From positions 1 to 64,000 of the forward strand of contig JABFSG010000033.1 of assembly GCA_013140715.1 (NCBI GenBank): 64,000 nt of DNA. Reading direction: 5' to 3'. Positions 51,875-61,284 of this stretch are shown piece after piece. A program made the position numbers and the translations under genes. Position 1 is the stretch's first letter; every line of letters begins with the position of its first letter. The notes under the pieces were generated by a model, which searched no databases, was not told where the DNA came from, and was given only the letters and a program-made list of their open reading frames with translations. The DNA comes from Nitrospiraceae bacterium (lineage in GTDB: Bacteria > Nitrospirota > Nitrospiria > Nitrospirales > Nitrospiraceae).

Positions 51875-54800
51875 ATGGTAAACCTTGCCGATAAGAGAGT
51901 CGGATCTTTTCGAGGACGTCGCACCATCGCAAACCGGGCCGCTATGAAAAAACCGATTCAGACCGGTCAGCCGTCAAAAATGCCTCAGGCTCAAGGGCCT
52001 ACGCCTCCTCAACGGCAAGGACTCAAGCAATCGCTGTTAAGTCTAGAGCCGCGCCTGATGTTCGATGCCGCCGCCGCCGCCACCGCTTCCGAGATTGCCA
52101 CAGAACAGGTTGCACAGGAACAGGCCGATGCAGCAGTGTCCAGCGACGCGACGGTGGAGAGTGGAAGTCATGACCAGGCCGACGGTCAGGATCTGTTACA
52201 GGCTATCTCGACCTTCATGCCTGCCGAATCGCGAACGGAAGTCGTGTTCGTCGATCCCACCGTGCCGAACTACCAAGAGCTTCTGAGCGGTATGGATCCC
52301 AACATTGAAGTCGTCATGCTCGACAGCGGACAGGATGGCGTCGAACAGATCGCCAATACCCTGTCAGGCCGTTCAGGCATCGATGCCGTCCATCTGATCT
52401 CGCACGGGAACGCCGGCGAATTGCATCTCGGAACCGGCACACTGACTGCGGAGTCCATGTCAGGCCGGTATGCCGACGAGTTAGCCACGATTCAGCATTC
52501 GCTCTCCGAACAAGCGGACATCCTGGTCTACGGATGCGATTTCGCTAAAGGCGAAGCGGGTCAACTTGCTGTCGACCGGCTGGCGGACATGACCGGGGCC
52601 GATGTTGAGGCCAGCAACGATCTTACCGGTCATATCTCCCTTGGCGGCGACTGGGACTTTGAGGTCAAGACCGGCGCGATCGAAACCAAACTCCTCCCGA
52701 CCGATGAAGCGCAGATGAATTGGACCGGCCTTCTTGGTACACAGACCGTTAGAGATCAATTTACCGGCACATCGTATTCCAACAACGACGGTACCCAATC
52801 ATGGTCGACAAGCTGGTCCGAGACCGATGCCGACGGTGGTGGCGCAGGTGGAGGGGATGTTCGTGTCAATTCGGGTCAGTTACGGATCGATACCGACACC
52901 GTAGGGAACGCCATTAGTCGAGGTGTCAACCTGAGCGGCGCCACCAGCGCCACCTTGACCTTTGACTATTCCAACACGCTGACCGAATCCGACCGGGTTG
53001 AAGCGCGAGTCTCAAACGATGGTGGGGCTACTTATCGTACGTTGAGCGGTGGAGTGTTCTCCAGCAGACTGCTTACAGGGAGTGGAAGCGCGAGCTTCGA
53101 CATCTCTGGATATGCATCGGCAAACACGCGAATACAATTCATTGTGACAGGCACTGGTGGGAGTGACCGGCTCTATGTCGACAACGTCCAAGTCAGTTAT
53201 GACACTGGCTCGACAAACACGGCCCCTGTAATCACCAGCAATAGCGGCGGTGCCACGGCCTCGATCACAGTAGCGGAGAATACGACGACCGTCACGACTG
53301 TCACCACAAGCGATGCCAATGCAGGCCAAACCATGACCTACTCGATCAGCGGCGGCGCAGACGCGGCCAAGTTTACGATCAACAGCAGCACGGGCGAACT
53401 CAGCTTTGCCACCGCTCCGAACTACGAATCCCCCACCGATGCCGGCGGTAACAACATTTACGATGTGACGGTGCAGGTGTCAGACGGAAATGGCGGAACG
53501 GATACCCAGGCCATTGCCGTGACGGTTGGGAACATAAACGAGAGCCCAACCGATATCGTCCAGTCTACGGGAACTGGGATCGACTTAAATACCGACGGGG
53601 GAAACAACTCGTATTTGTACACCACGAACGGTGGCGCAATTCTGGGGGGACGCACTGCATTCAGCATTGAGGCGCAGTTCAGTTCCAGCAACACCCCGGT
53701 CAATGGTGAACACAGGGTGCTCCTCTCCTACGCAACAACTGGGTCAGATAACGAAGTGCGTGTTGGTATCGCCCAAACCGCTCCTTCCACTTGTCAACTG
53801 ACCCTCACCATTAACGGTAGTCGAGTCGATCTCTCGGGCTATGATGCAAGTCGTTTGTTCGATGGAGGGCAGCACCACCTTGGTGCCACCTGGAGCGCAA
53901 CAAACGGAGGGTATAGTTTCTACGTCGACGGCCACCAGGTCGGAACCGGAACCGGCCTTCAGACCGGCTACACAACTCGATCGAGCGGAACAGTGGTCGT
54001 GGGAATGGACCAGGACCGCGTCGGCGGGGGGTTTCAAACCAATCAAGTGTTTAAGGGAACTCTTCAGGACGTACGAGTTTTCAACGACGTTCGCACGGCA
54101 GCTGAAATCTCAGCCTATCTCTACCAAGATGTGTCCAACTCCGAGTCTGGCCTCGTCGCCGACTGGACGATGAATGATCTCTCTGGAGGAAGCACCTCGG
54201 ATACAGTTGCAGGCCGTAATCTAACCGTTGGATCGGTTTCCGGATCGGGATGGGTGGCATCCACACCATCGTTGACATGGCGGGTTACTGAGAATGCATC
54301 AAATGGGACGGTGGTCGGAACGGTCACAGGGACCGATCCCGACAGTGGCGATACAAAGACCTATAGCCTGACCGACACGGCAGGGGGCCGGTTTGCGATC
54401 AACAGTTCCATCGGGCAGATTACCGTGGCCGATGGCACGTTACTGAACTACGAAAGTGCCATGAGTCACACGGTGACGGTACGAGTGACGGATAGCGGAG
54501 GGAGCAGTTACGACGAAGCCTTCACGATCAGGCTGACCAACGTCAACGAGGCCCCAACCGATCTGAGTTTGTCTGCCAATAGTGTGGCGGAGAACGCATC
54601 GACCGGCACCGTCGTTGGCACGGTAACCGGGACGGATGTCGATACCGGCGACACCAAGACCTACAGCCTCACCGATACCGCCGGCGGGCGGTTTGCGATC
54701 AACCCCAGTACCGGGCAGATCACCGTGGCCAACGGAAATCTCCTGAACTACGAAAGCGCGGCCAGCCACCCCGTCATCGTCCAGGTCACCGACGCCGCGG

Positions 54801-57682
54801 GCCTCACCTATAATGAGACGTTTACGATCAACTTGACCAACGTGAACGAGGCTCCCACTGATCTGGCACTCTCCGCCAATACGATCGCAGAGAACGCGAC
54901 GAATGGGACCATGGTGGGAACGATCACGGGGACGGATCCTGATAGCGGCGACACCAAAAGTTACAGTCTCACCGATACGGCGGGCGGCCGGTTTGCCATC
55001 AATAGCAGCACGGGCCAGATTACCGTGGCGGATGGGTCCTTACTAAATTATGAAGCGGCCGCGAACCACAGTGTGACCGTGCGGGTGACGGATAGTGGCG
55101 GCCTGACCTACGACGAGACTTTCACCATCAACCTCACCAACGTCAATGAGGCCCCCACCGATCTGAGTTTGTCTGCCAATAGTGTAGCGGAGAACGCATC
55201 GACCGGCACCGTCGTCGGCACGGTAACTGGGACGGATGTCGATACCGGCGACACCAAAACCTACAGCTTGACCGATACCGCCGGCGGGCGGTTTGCGATC
55301 AACAGCAGTACTGGCCAGCTCACCGTCGCCGACGGCAGTCTCCTCAACTACGAACAGGCGGCCAGCCACTCCGTCATCGTCCAGGTCACCGACGCCGCGG
55401 GCCTCACCTATAATGAGGCGTTTACGATCAACCTCACCAACGTCAACGAGGCCCCAACCGATCTGAGTTTGTCAGCCAATAGTGTAGCGGAGAACGCATC
55501 GACCGGCACGGTCGTTGGCACGGTAACCGGAACGGATGTCGATACCGGAGACACCAAGACCTACAGTCTCACCGATACGGCGGGCGGCCGCTTCGCCATC
55601 AACAGCAGCACAGGCCAGATTACCGTGGCGAACAGCTCGCTCCTCAACTACGAACAGGCGGCCAGCCACCCCGTCATCGTCCAGGTCACCGACGCCGCGG
55701 GCCTCACCTACAATGAGGCGTTTATGATCAACTTGACCAACGTGAACGAGGCTCCCACTGGCGCTGACGCCACCGTCACGATGAATGAAGACACATCGCA
55801 CGCGCTGACGGCTACGAACTTCGGCTTCAGCGATGTCGATGCCGGTGACAGTCTAAGCGCCGTCCGGATCGACAGCCTCCCAACCTCCGGCACGCTCCAG
55901 TTGTCCGGAGTGGATGTCACCGCTGGGCAAGTGATTGCGGTAGCCGACATCACCGCCGGCAATCTCGTCTTCACACCGGCAGCCGATGCGAATGGTACCG
56001 GCTACGCCAGCTTCACCTTCTCGGTCCGTGACAGCAACAACGCATATAACGCAGCACCGAATCAGCTAACCTTCGATGTGACACCTGTCAACGACACGCC
56101 GATTGCAGGGAACGACAGCTATTCCATCCAGGAAGACGGCACGCTGACAGTCGATGCCTCTTCCGGGCTTCTGGCCACCGACATGGAGATCGATGGAGAC
56201 GTGAGCACCGTCATTCTCGTGAACGGCCCATCGAACGGTACGCTCCATTTGAGTGCCGACGGCAGCTTCGTCTACAGGCCGAATGCAAATTTTTCCGGCA
56301 CCGACACCTTCGCCTATAAAGTTAATGACGGCATGGTTGACTCAAACGTGGCGAGCGTCACCATCACTGTGTCTCCCGTCAACGATGGCCCGACGCTGAC
56401 GACCAACAGCGGCAGCACCGTCTCCGAGGGTGGAGCGGATACGATCGACACAAACGAATTGACCGTGACAGATGTGGACAACGCGGCGGCCCAGCTGACC
56501 TATTCAGTTGGAACTGGTCCGGCACATGGACGGCTGGAATTCACGACGGCGCCAGGCGTCTCCGTGACAACCTTCTCTCAAGCCGACATCGCGGCCAATC
56601 GACTGACTTACGTCCACGACGGGTCAGAGACGACCAACGACAGTTTCACATTCACCGTCAGCGACGGTGCCGGCGGCACGATCGGAAGCACGACCCTTAC
56701 CCTCACAATCGCCCCGGTGAACGACGCTCCAACCATCGTGAGCGGCGGAGGCGGCGCTCACGCTACCTACAACGTGGCGGAGAACGTGAGTGCGGTGACG
56801 ATCGTGACCGGCGCCGATGTGGATCTGCCCGCACAGGCCTTGACCTACAGCGTCAGCGGCGGGATCGACCAAGCCCTGTTTACCATCGACATCAACACCG
56901 GAGCGCTGAGTTTCGTCGTACCGCCTGACTTTGAAGTACCGGTCGATGCCGACGGGAACAATATCTATGTGGTGCAAGTGCGCGTCACCGATAGCCAGGG
57001 TGCAACCACGACACAGACAATTCAAGTAACAGTCACAAATGTCGCGGAACGGGTTACGCCCCCGTCGAATAATCCGCCGCTACCGCCATCCTTCGTGCCT
57101 ACCGCACAGCCAGGACTACCCCCCCCTGGAACTCCGCTTTCCGGTGGGCTGACGCCGACCCCTCTTACTTCGACGGTTGGTGAACCGACCGTGACCTCAC
57201 CTCACAATTCTGAGGTACCATCAGCCCCCACAGGATTCACACTCGAAGACCCCCGCCGCACCAACGAGAGAGTGAAGGACTTCGCTATGCCACAGTGGGA
57301 TACAATTCCTGATCCGACTCCCTTGCCCATTGTCCCGATTGAGATAGCCGACCCTCGCAATTCCGAGGAGCCGAACCCATCCGAACCAGCCGGCGAAATC
57401 CCGCTGGAACAGTTAGACGCCATAGCTGATTCATTAGAAGAAGCGATCGGTGTAGACCAGGAACGGGATGACCTTGTGGCACGCATCACAGCCTGGACCG
57501 GTTCCACACTATCAAGCGGATTCGTTGGCTTGGCCCTTCGAAGCAGTGTCCTGCTTGCCGGCTGCCTGGCCACAATGCCCGCATGGAAACGCTTCGCCAC
57601 CCCTTCCAGTCGTCGCCGTGAGCCGGCGCGAATGGAACCTCCGAAGACACAACGTAGTCGCAGCCCAGCAAGACCAAAATAG
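51875..57682 (+). CDS. giant LEPR/DUF4347/cadherin surface protein
   Basis: 1935 residues, probable export substrate of the genes upstream. A basic N-terminus leads to LEPRLMFDAAAAAT (57-70), the LEPR-XLL signal seen in this protein class. DUF4347 follows (~100-280: HLISHGNAGELHLG, DILVYGCDFAKGEAG), then a jelly-roll region, a cadherin module, a LamG-like domain (~560-800), five cadherin repeats of 100 residues (NVNEAPTDLSLSANSVAENA), Ig-like/VCBS-type modules (NEDTSHALTATNFGFSD) and a proline-rich stalk. It ends with a hydrophobic helix (~1880-1902, FVGLALRSSVLLAGCLATMP) and an Arg-rich tail. There is no RTX repeat, so a classical type 1 signal is absent. Start could be 51875 or ATG 51944; neither has a clear ribosome-binding site. 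Confidence 0.9.
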   Translation: MVNLADKRVGSFRGRRTIANRAAMKKPIQTGQPSKMPQAQGPTPPQRQGLKQSLLSLEPRLMFDAAAAATASEIATEQVAQEQADAAVSSDATVESGSHDQADGQDLLQAISTFMPAESRTEVVFVDPTVPNYQELLSGMDPNIEVVMLDSGQDGVEQIANTLSGRSGIDAVHLISHGNAGELHLGTGTLTAESMSGRYADELATIQHSLSEQADILVYGCDFAKGEAGQLAVDRLADMTGADVEASNDLTGHISLGGDWDFEVKTGAIETKLLPTDEAQMNWTGLLGTQTVRDQFTGTSYSNNDGTQSWSTSWSETDADGGGAGGGDVRVNSGQLRIDTDTVGNAISRGVNLSGATSATLTFDYSNTLTESDRVEARVSNDGGATYRTLSGGVFSSRLLTGSGSASFDISGYASANTRIQFIVTGTGGSDRLYVDNVQVSYDTGSTNTAPVITSNSGGATASITVAENTTTVTTVTTSDANAGQTMTYSISGGADAAKFTINSSTGELSFATAPNYESPTDAGGNNIYDVTVQVSDGNGGTDTQAIAVTVGNINESPTDIVQSTGTGIDLNTDGGNNSYLYTTNGGAILGGRTAFSIEAQFSSSNTPVNGEHRVLLSYATTGSDNEVRVGIAQTAPSTCQLTLTINGSRVDLSGYDASRLFDGGQHHLGATWSATNGGYSFYVDGHQVGTGTGLQTGYTTRSSGTVVVGMDQDRVGGGFQTNQVFKGTLQDVRVFNDVRTAAEISAYLYQDVSNSESGLVADWTMNDLSGGSTSDTVAGRNLTVGSVSGSGWVASTPSLTWRVTENASNGTVVGTVTGTDPDSGDTKTYSLTDTAGGRFAINSSIGQITVADGTLLNYESAMSHTVTVRVTDSGGSSYDEAFTIRLTNVNEAPTDLSLSANSVAENASTGTVVGTVTGTDVDTGDTKTYSLTDTAGGRFAINPSTGQITVANGNLLNYESAASHPVIVQVTDAAGLTYNETFTINLTNVNEAPTDLALSANTIAENATNGTMVGTITGTDPDSGDTKSYSLTDTAGGRFAINSSTGQITVADGSLLNYEAAANHSVTVRVTDSGGLTYDETFTINLTNVNEAPTDLSLSANSVAENASTGTVVGTVTGTDVDTGDTKTYSLTDTAGGRFAINSSTGQLTVADGSLLNYEQAASHSVIVQVTDAAGLTYNEAFTINLTNVNEAPTDLSLSANSVAENASTGTVVGTVTGTDVDTGDTKTYSLTDTAGGRFAINSSTGQITVANSSLLNYEQAASHPVIVQVTDAAGLTYNEAFMINLTNVNEAPTGADATVTMNEDTSHALTATNFGFSDVDAGDSLSAVRIDSLPTSGTLQLSGVDVTAGQVIAVADITAGNLVFTPAADANGTGYASFTFSVRDSNNAYNAAPNQLTFDVTPVNDTPIAGNDSYSIQEDGTLTVDASSGLLATDMEIDGDVSTVILVNGPSNGTLHLSADGSFVYRPNANFSGTDTFAYKVNDGMVDSNVASVTITVSPVNDGPTLTTNSGSTVSEGGADTIDTNELTVTDVDNAAAQLTYSVGTGPAHGRLEFTTAPGVSVTTFSQADIAANRLTYVHDGSETTNDSFTFTVSDGAGGTIGSTTLTLTIAPVNDAPTIVSGGGGAHATYNVAENVSAVTIVTGADVDLPAQALTYSVSGGIDQALFTIDINTGALSFVVPPDFEVPVDADGNNIYVVQVRVTDSQGATTTQTIQVTVTNVAERVTPPSNNPPLPPSFVPTAQPGLPPPGTPLSGGLTPTPLTSTVGEPTVTSPHNSEVPSAPTGFTLEDPRRTNERVKDFAMPQWDTIPDPTPLPIVPIEIADPRNSEEPNPSEPAGEIPLEQLDAIADSLEEAIGVDQERDDLVARITAWTGSTLSSGFVGLALRSSVLLAGCLATMPAWKRFATPSSRRREPARMEPPKTQRSRSPARPK
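54541..55740 (+). repeat. four 300-bp tandem repeats coding for cadherin modules
   Basis: Units start at 54541, 54841, 55141 and 55441, exactly 300 bp apart, each opening with AACGAGG(C)CCC-type text for NVNEAPTD. Units 1, 3 and 4 are near-identical; unit 2 differs in its first third. A more diverged unit precedes (54285-54540). Recent duplication and copy-number change are likely, and short-read assemblies may collapse it. Confidence 0.9.
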
Positions 57683-57683
57683 T

Positions 57684-57770
57684 TGCCTGCGTCGGCTTCT
57701 GAACCGGCTTGTGAATATCCGAGCCTTGCGAGGCTATCAGGCTCACGTGGTTGGTCAGCATCTTGCTAGT
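57684..57770. repeat. J-type intergenic repeat
   Basis: GCCTGCGTCGGCTTCTGAAC ... GAGCCTTGCG ... CATCTTGCTAGT, the second copy of the repeat at 45392-45476. It lies directly after the stop of the giant gene and reaches the stop of the convergent amidinotransferase-fold gene. Confidence 0.7.
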
Positions 57771-58566
57771 CGAGCGCTAGCGTCAGACACTTCGCTGAGC
57801 CACCAGACTTCATGAATTCATCGAGCGGGACTGGATGGGGAAGATACCCGCGTGAGATCAAGAGGGATTCTGTATCTAGACAACCTGCCGGCAACACGAC
57901 ATGTTTCCCGACACAGACGGCATTGCAAGCAAACCTCAGTGCCTCAGCTTCCGGAACTGCAAGACGTCTGGCCGGATCGATCCGTTCGGCAAGCGCCTTC
58001 TGCGCATAGCGATCGAAGGCGGAAGGAAAATAGAGAAGTTCACCACCGCTCAAGGGACAGAGGCAGGTATCCAGGTGATAGAACCGGTTGTCGACCAGTT
58101 CGAGCGGAATGATCTCCCGATGAAACCAGTCACTGAGGATCGGAAAGACACGGATCTCCGACCGTTGCCGATAGCCGCCGAACCAGGTGTCTGAAAATCC
58201 CAAGAGATCCCCTGCTCCTTCGAAGAAAAATCCAGGGTCCAGAGTGATCACTTCGTACCCCTGGCTGCGAAACCAGTCTTCGAAATACACTTCTTCTCGG
58301 CGTCGCTCGGGGTAACGAAACCGGCTCGGCACCGCTTTGCCTCCAGCGACAATGCCGGCATTCGCCGTAAACACCAGATCCGGTAATCCCGGCACAGGCT
58401 TCATCCGTTCTAGAACCGCCCCCACATCCTCTTCAAGCACCTGCATGAGGTGATGCCATTGCTGGACCGCCTCATCTGAATTGACGGCATTGGAACGGCG
58501 CATCCATGGATTGATCTCATATTCGATCGCGAAATAGTCGGGAGGGCAGACCAGCAGATGGCTCAT
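57766..58566 (-). CDS. arginine dihydrolase-like enzyme (guanidine-modifying fold)
   Basis: 266 residues of the amidinotransferase/DDAH fold. N69 (LVFTANAGI), E116 (FFEGAGD), H164 (FYHLDTCLCPL) and the C-terminal nucleophile C260 (SGGSAKCLTL) are all in place. By itself it could be a dimethylargininase. But the upstream co-directional gene encodes a LOR/SDH-type ornithine cyclodeaminase, and in cyanobacteria these two domains are fused in the ArgZ/AgrE enzyme (arginine to ornithine, CO2 and two ammonia, then proline). I therefore favour arginine dihydrolase. The F-type hairpin at 58592-58659 separates the two genes. Confidence 0.8.
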   Translation of the reverse strand: MSHLLVCPPDYFAIEYEINPWMRRSNAVNSDEAVQQWHHLMQVLEEDVGAVLERMKPVPGLPDLVFTANAGIVAGGKAVPSRFRYPERRREEVYFEDWFRSQGYEVITLDPGFFFEGAGDLLGFSDTWFGGYRQRSEIRVFPILSDWFHREIIPLELVDNRFYHLDTCLCPLSGGELLYFPSAFDRYAQKALAERIDPARRLAVPEAEALRFACNAVCVGKHVVLPAGCLDTESLLISRGYLPHPVPLDEFMKSGGSAKCLTLALD

Positions 58567-58591
58567 GACCTCTCCAGAACGTTGGATAGTT

Positions 58592-58659
58592 GCTTTGGTT
58601 TGTTTCGTGTATTTGGTTGAACCGGACTAACCAAATCAACCAAACAAACCAAATCAACG
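58592..58659. repeat. F-type hairpin repeat between two leftward genes
   Basis: Left GGTTTGTTTCGTGTATTTGG, right CCAAATCAACCAAACAAACC. It lies in the 103-bp space between the cyclodeaminase and dihydrolase genes. Confidence 0.8.
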
Positions 58660-58669
58660 AGATCGACAA

Positions 58670-59914
58670 TCACAGTCGAGCTCCCAGCTCACGCGCCAGT
58701 TCACGCAGGAACGACGCGGCGTCCATAACCAACCCGACAGCTTGAAAGCTTCCCCGGTCCGCGAGTTTCGTCGGGACGGCTGGATTCACATCGACACAGA
58801 CGGATGGGATCGTAGCAGGCAGCAAATTGCCCGTCGCCACTGCATGCAGCGTCGAGGCGACGAGCAGGGCCATTCCGATACCGGGAATGGCCGCCCGCAT
58901 GGCTGCCTGAGCCTCTACCGAATCCGTGATCACACCGGGCAAGGGGCCGTCATCGCGGATCGTACCGGCCATGACGACGTGGACACCTCGCCTGACACAG
59001 GCCGCCATAATTCCGGTCTTTACGACTCCCGACTTGACCGCTTCCTCGATGCTACCGATGGCCCTAATCCGATTGATGGTTCGTAAATGGTGCTCATGCC
59101 CATGCGGTACGACACGCCCAGCCGCATGCCGATAACCGAGAGATGTGCCATAGAGATCCAGCTCCATATCATGGGCAGGCAGCGCATTCCCGCAGAACAG
59201 AACATGGATGAATTCTTCCTCGATGAGCCATGCCAATGCTTCGCGCCCTCCGGCATGCACAATCGCCGGGCCTCCAGCCAGCAACACCTTGCTGTCTGCT
59301 TTCCCTTCTCGGAACCCTGTTCGCAACTGTATGAGTCGTCTGGCGACGTCGCCGATAATATGTCCGTGGGGACGTTCGGACGAGACCTGCGATTCCATAA
59401 AACTAAACACATCCCGATCGCGGGGCCGCTGCAGTGGGATCACCCGCACACCCTCACGACCGGTGACGATCAGATCTCCGCTCCTCACTTCCCCCATTGG
59501 GATGGTGCGGGCAGTCAGACGAACTGTGTCCACGAGAATCCCCAGATCCATCTCGATTCTGTCCACTTCAATCCACTGATCATGGACCCGCAGCTGAGTC
59601 GGCAGATGGGTTGTCGCATAGAACTCGTCCGGAAAAATGCCGTCCGCCGGCGCCGGAGTCAGCCGGCAATCCCGTTCACTCTCGACCGACGCGCCGTGGG
59701 GTTGAATCGCATGGAGAATTTCGCCAAGCAACTTCGCGGACGAGGCCCGCACGATGATTCTGGCACGCGAGGGCTCCTCACGAGTCTTACCAATCTGCAC
59801 ATCCTCGAGATCGAATGTGCCTCCCATCATCAGTATCGTGTCTAGCACCTTCGCCAGGATCAACGAATCGATGATATGGCCTTGGAGCAAAACGGTTTCT
59901 TGATCATGCATCAT
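58670..59914 (-). CDS. LOR/SDH-family ornithine cyclodeaminase-like protein (TIGR00300 type)
   Basis: 414 residues. The N-terminal region (QGHIIDSLILAKVLDTILMM ... EDVQIGKTREEPSRARI) is the LOR/SDH 'bifunctional' conserved region; the C-terminal half has a dinucleotide-binding segment (LLAGGPAIVHAGGREALAWL, HVLFCGNALPAHDMELDLYG) and ends with the conserved VDVNPAVPTKLADRGSFQA. Archaeal and cyanobacterial members convert ornithine to proline with NAD+ and release ammonia. The downstream gene would supply ornithine. GGGGGGAG stands 8 nt before the ATG. Confidence 0.87.
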   Translation of the reverse strand: MMHDQETVLLQGHIIDSLILAKVLDTILMMGGTFDLEDVQIGKTREEPSRARIIVRASSAKLLGEILHAIQPHGASVESERDCRLTPAPADGIFPDEFYATTHLPTQLRVHDQWIEVDRIEMDLGILVDTVRLTARTIPMGEVRSGDLIVTGREGVRVIPLQRPRDRDVFSFMESQVSSERPHGHIIGDVARRLIQLRTGFREGKADSKVLLAGGPAIVHAGGREALAWLIEEEFIHVLFCGNALPAHDMELDLYGTSLGYRHAAGRVVPHGHEHHLRTINRIRAIGSIEEAVKSGVVKTGIMAACVRRGVHVVMAGTIRDDGPLPGVITDSVEAQAAMRAAIPGIGMALLVASTLHAVATGNLLPATIPSVCVDVNPAVPTKLADRGSFQAVGLVMDAASFLRELARELGARL

Positions 59915-60061
59915 TGATCGAACTCCCCCCCTAGTCGCCTCGCACAGATTCTACCATCAAGGTCCAACCGTTGTAGATCGGACCTGACCACGCGCCAAAA
60001 CTCACAAAGCAACAAATCATGGCAGTACTGCGTAGCCATTCCTGCAGACGGTTCAAATGCT

Positions 60062-60197
60062 CCGCTAGCGAGGCCGCAGGCGAGTGAAAACCGGAGGCGT
60101 ACCATTCTCACCCGCCCAACCCCGAGCTGTCGGAACAGCTCTTTTCCCAGGTCGGCTACGTTGAGGATTTTCACGAGCCGAGAACGAAGCTAGCGGG
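60062..60197. repeat. H-type long hairpin repeat overlapping the truD stop
   Basis: Left CCGCTAGCGAGGCCGCAGGC and right GCCGAGAACGAAGCTAGCGG pair, with an inner TGAAAA/TTTTCA block. The right arm contains the truD stop codon (60190-60192). Same family as 2513-2638. The 59915-60189 gap holds only this. Confidence 0.75.
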
Positions 60198-61239
60198 TAT
60201 TTTCAACCGCCTGCGAATCCGTTTTCATGAGTTCGCGCAGGACATTCGTCGCATAAGCGCCTGGTGGAAGTGAGAAGCAGAGGGTGAGTACTGAGCCCTC
60301 CAAGATCCACTCCAAGCCGACGAGGGGGGTTCTGAACGAGCGCCGTTCACCGCGAAACCCGCAGGCTTTCGCGGCTTCAGTGAGGCTCTCCGGCGTGGCT
60401 CCGCTCTCAGCAACCACAGCCCGCTCGATCTCACCCGGTTCTCCGCTGGCCCACGACGCACGAGACCCGAACAGGATGCCGGTGGGGCTGATCTCAAACC
60501 GATCCGCCCTCGGCTGTTCCTTCATGGCATCCTCGACCGGAAAACAAGCCCCGTTTTCCATTTTCATGGCCCAGTCTCCAACCAGGATACGATCGAGCCG
60601 ATCTAGTCGTCTTGCCAACATGTCATTAAAGAAGTGCGATTGATAGGCGTTGAGGTACCACATGCGCTTAGATCGGCTGAGCCTATTTCGATGAGCTGGG
60701 TCCACCAGCAATTTGGCTCCAATTTGGTAATTCTGTCCGCTCCGACCTTGACGCTGGGGGCCGAAATAGTTCGGCACGCCACGTCGCACCAGCATATCCG
60801 TGGCCTGGGGCACAGTCTCACGAGCATGCGTCGCGACATCCCGAATCACCAGCCGAAAGTGATTACCCGCATGATGCCCGGGACGCAGGCGATTGCGATG
60901 GCGGCCCAGCACCTCCACGGACAGGAGCTGCTCGTCTATCTTCAGTCGATCCAGACGGTCAGGCGTGACGCCGAGAAGCGAGACCATCTGTGTCGTCACA
61001 GCCCTGGCATCTTTGAGACCCGCCACTCCGATCGCTTGGGCCTTCACACCCAAGACCGAGGAAAGTCGCAGGACTAGGTCCGGCGTCGAGAGCAGGCGTT
61101 TTTTAATCTTGATGTAGAGATGCTCCCCCTCTCCGCAAGGAAGATAGAGCGGACGTTCCTCGACCTGAAAGTCTTCCGGAATTGCCCGCATCTGTCCACC
61201 GATGCCCGGCACTGCCTCTGTCAAAAACGGCATGGTCAT
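60190..61239 (-). CDS. truD: tRNA pseudouridine(13) synthase TruD
   Basis: 349 residues. Family marks: EDFQVEERPLYLPCGEGEHL, then VAGLKDARAVTTQ with the catalytic aspartate (usual form GxKDxxAxT), NHFRLVIRD and GVPNYFGPQRQGR. Converts U13 of tRNA(Glu) to pseudouridine. Length is normal for TruD. The last codons (ENTR) and the TAG lie in the arm of an H-type repeat, so the C-terminus may have been trimmed or replaced. Two possible ATGs (61239, 61233) give nearly the same protein. Confidence 0.93.
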   Translation of the reverse strand: MTMPFLTEAVPGIGGQMRAIPEDFQVEERPLYLPCGEGEHLYIKIKKRLLSTPDLVLRLSSVLGVKAQAIGVAGLKDARAVTTQMVSLLGVTPDRLDRLKIDEQLLSVEVLGRHRNRLRPGHHAGNHFRLVIRDVATHARETVPQATDMLVRRGVPNYFGPQRQGRSGQNYQIGAKLLVDPAHRNRLSRSKRMWYLNAYQSHFFNDMLARRLDRLDRILVGDWAMKMENGACFPVEDAMKEQPRADRFEISPTGILFGSRASWASGEPGEIERAVVAESGATPESLTEAAKACGFRGERRSFRTPLVGLEWILEGSVLTLCFSLPPGAYATNVLRELMKTDSQAVENTR

Positions 61240-61284
61240 GGTGCACTCAGCCCCTTCATCATTCGCATGTGAGAGTCGCGTGCG

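Noticed and set aside
52481-57025. Regularly spaced minus-strand frames opposite the giant gene
   Set aside because: Their spacing mirrors the 300-bp cadherin repeats; they are repeat shadows.
59911-60174. 87-codon minus-strand frame upstream of the LOR/SDH gene
   Set aside because: Mostly H-repeat sequence and no similarity to known proteins.
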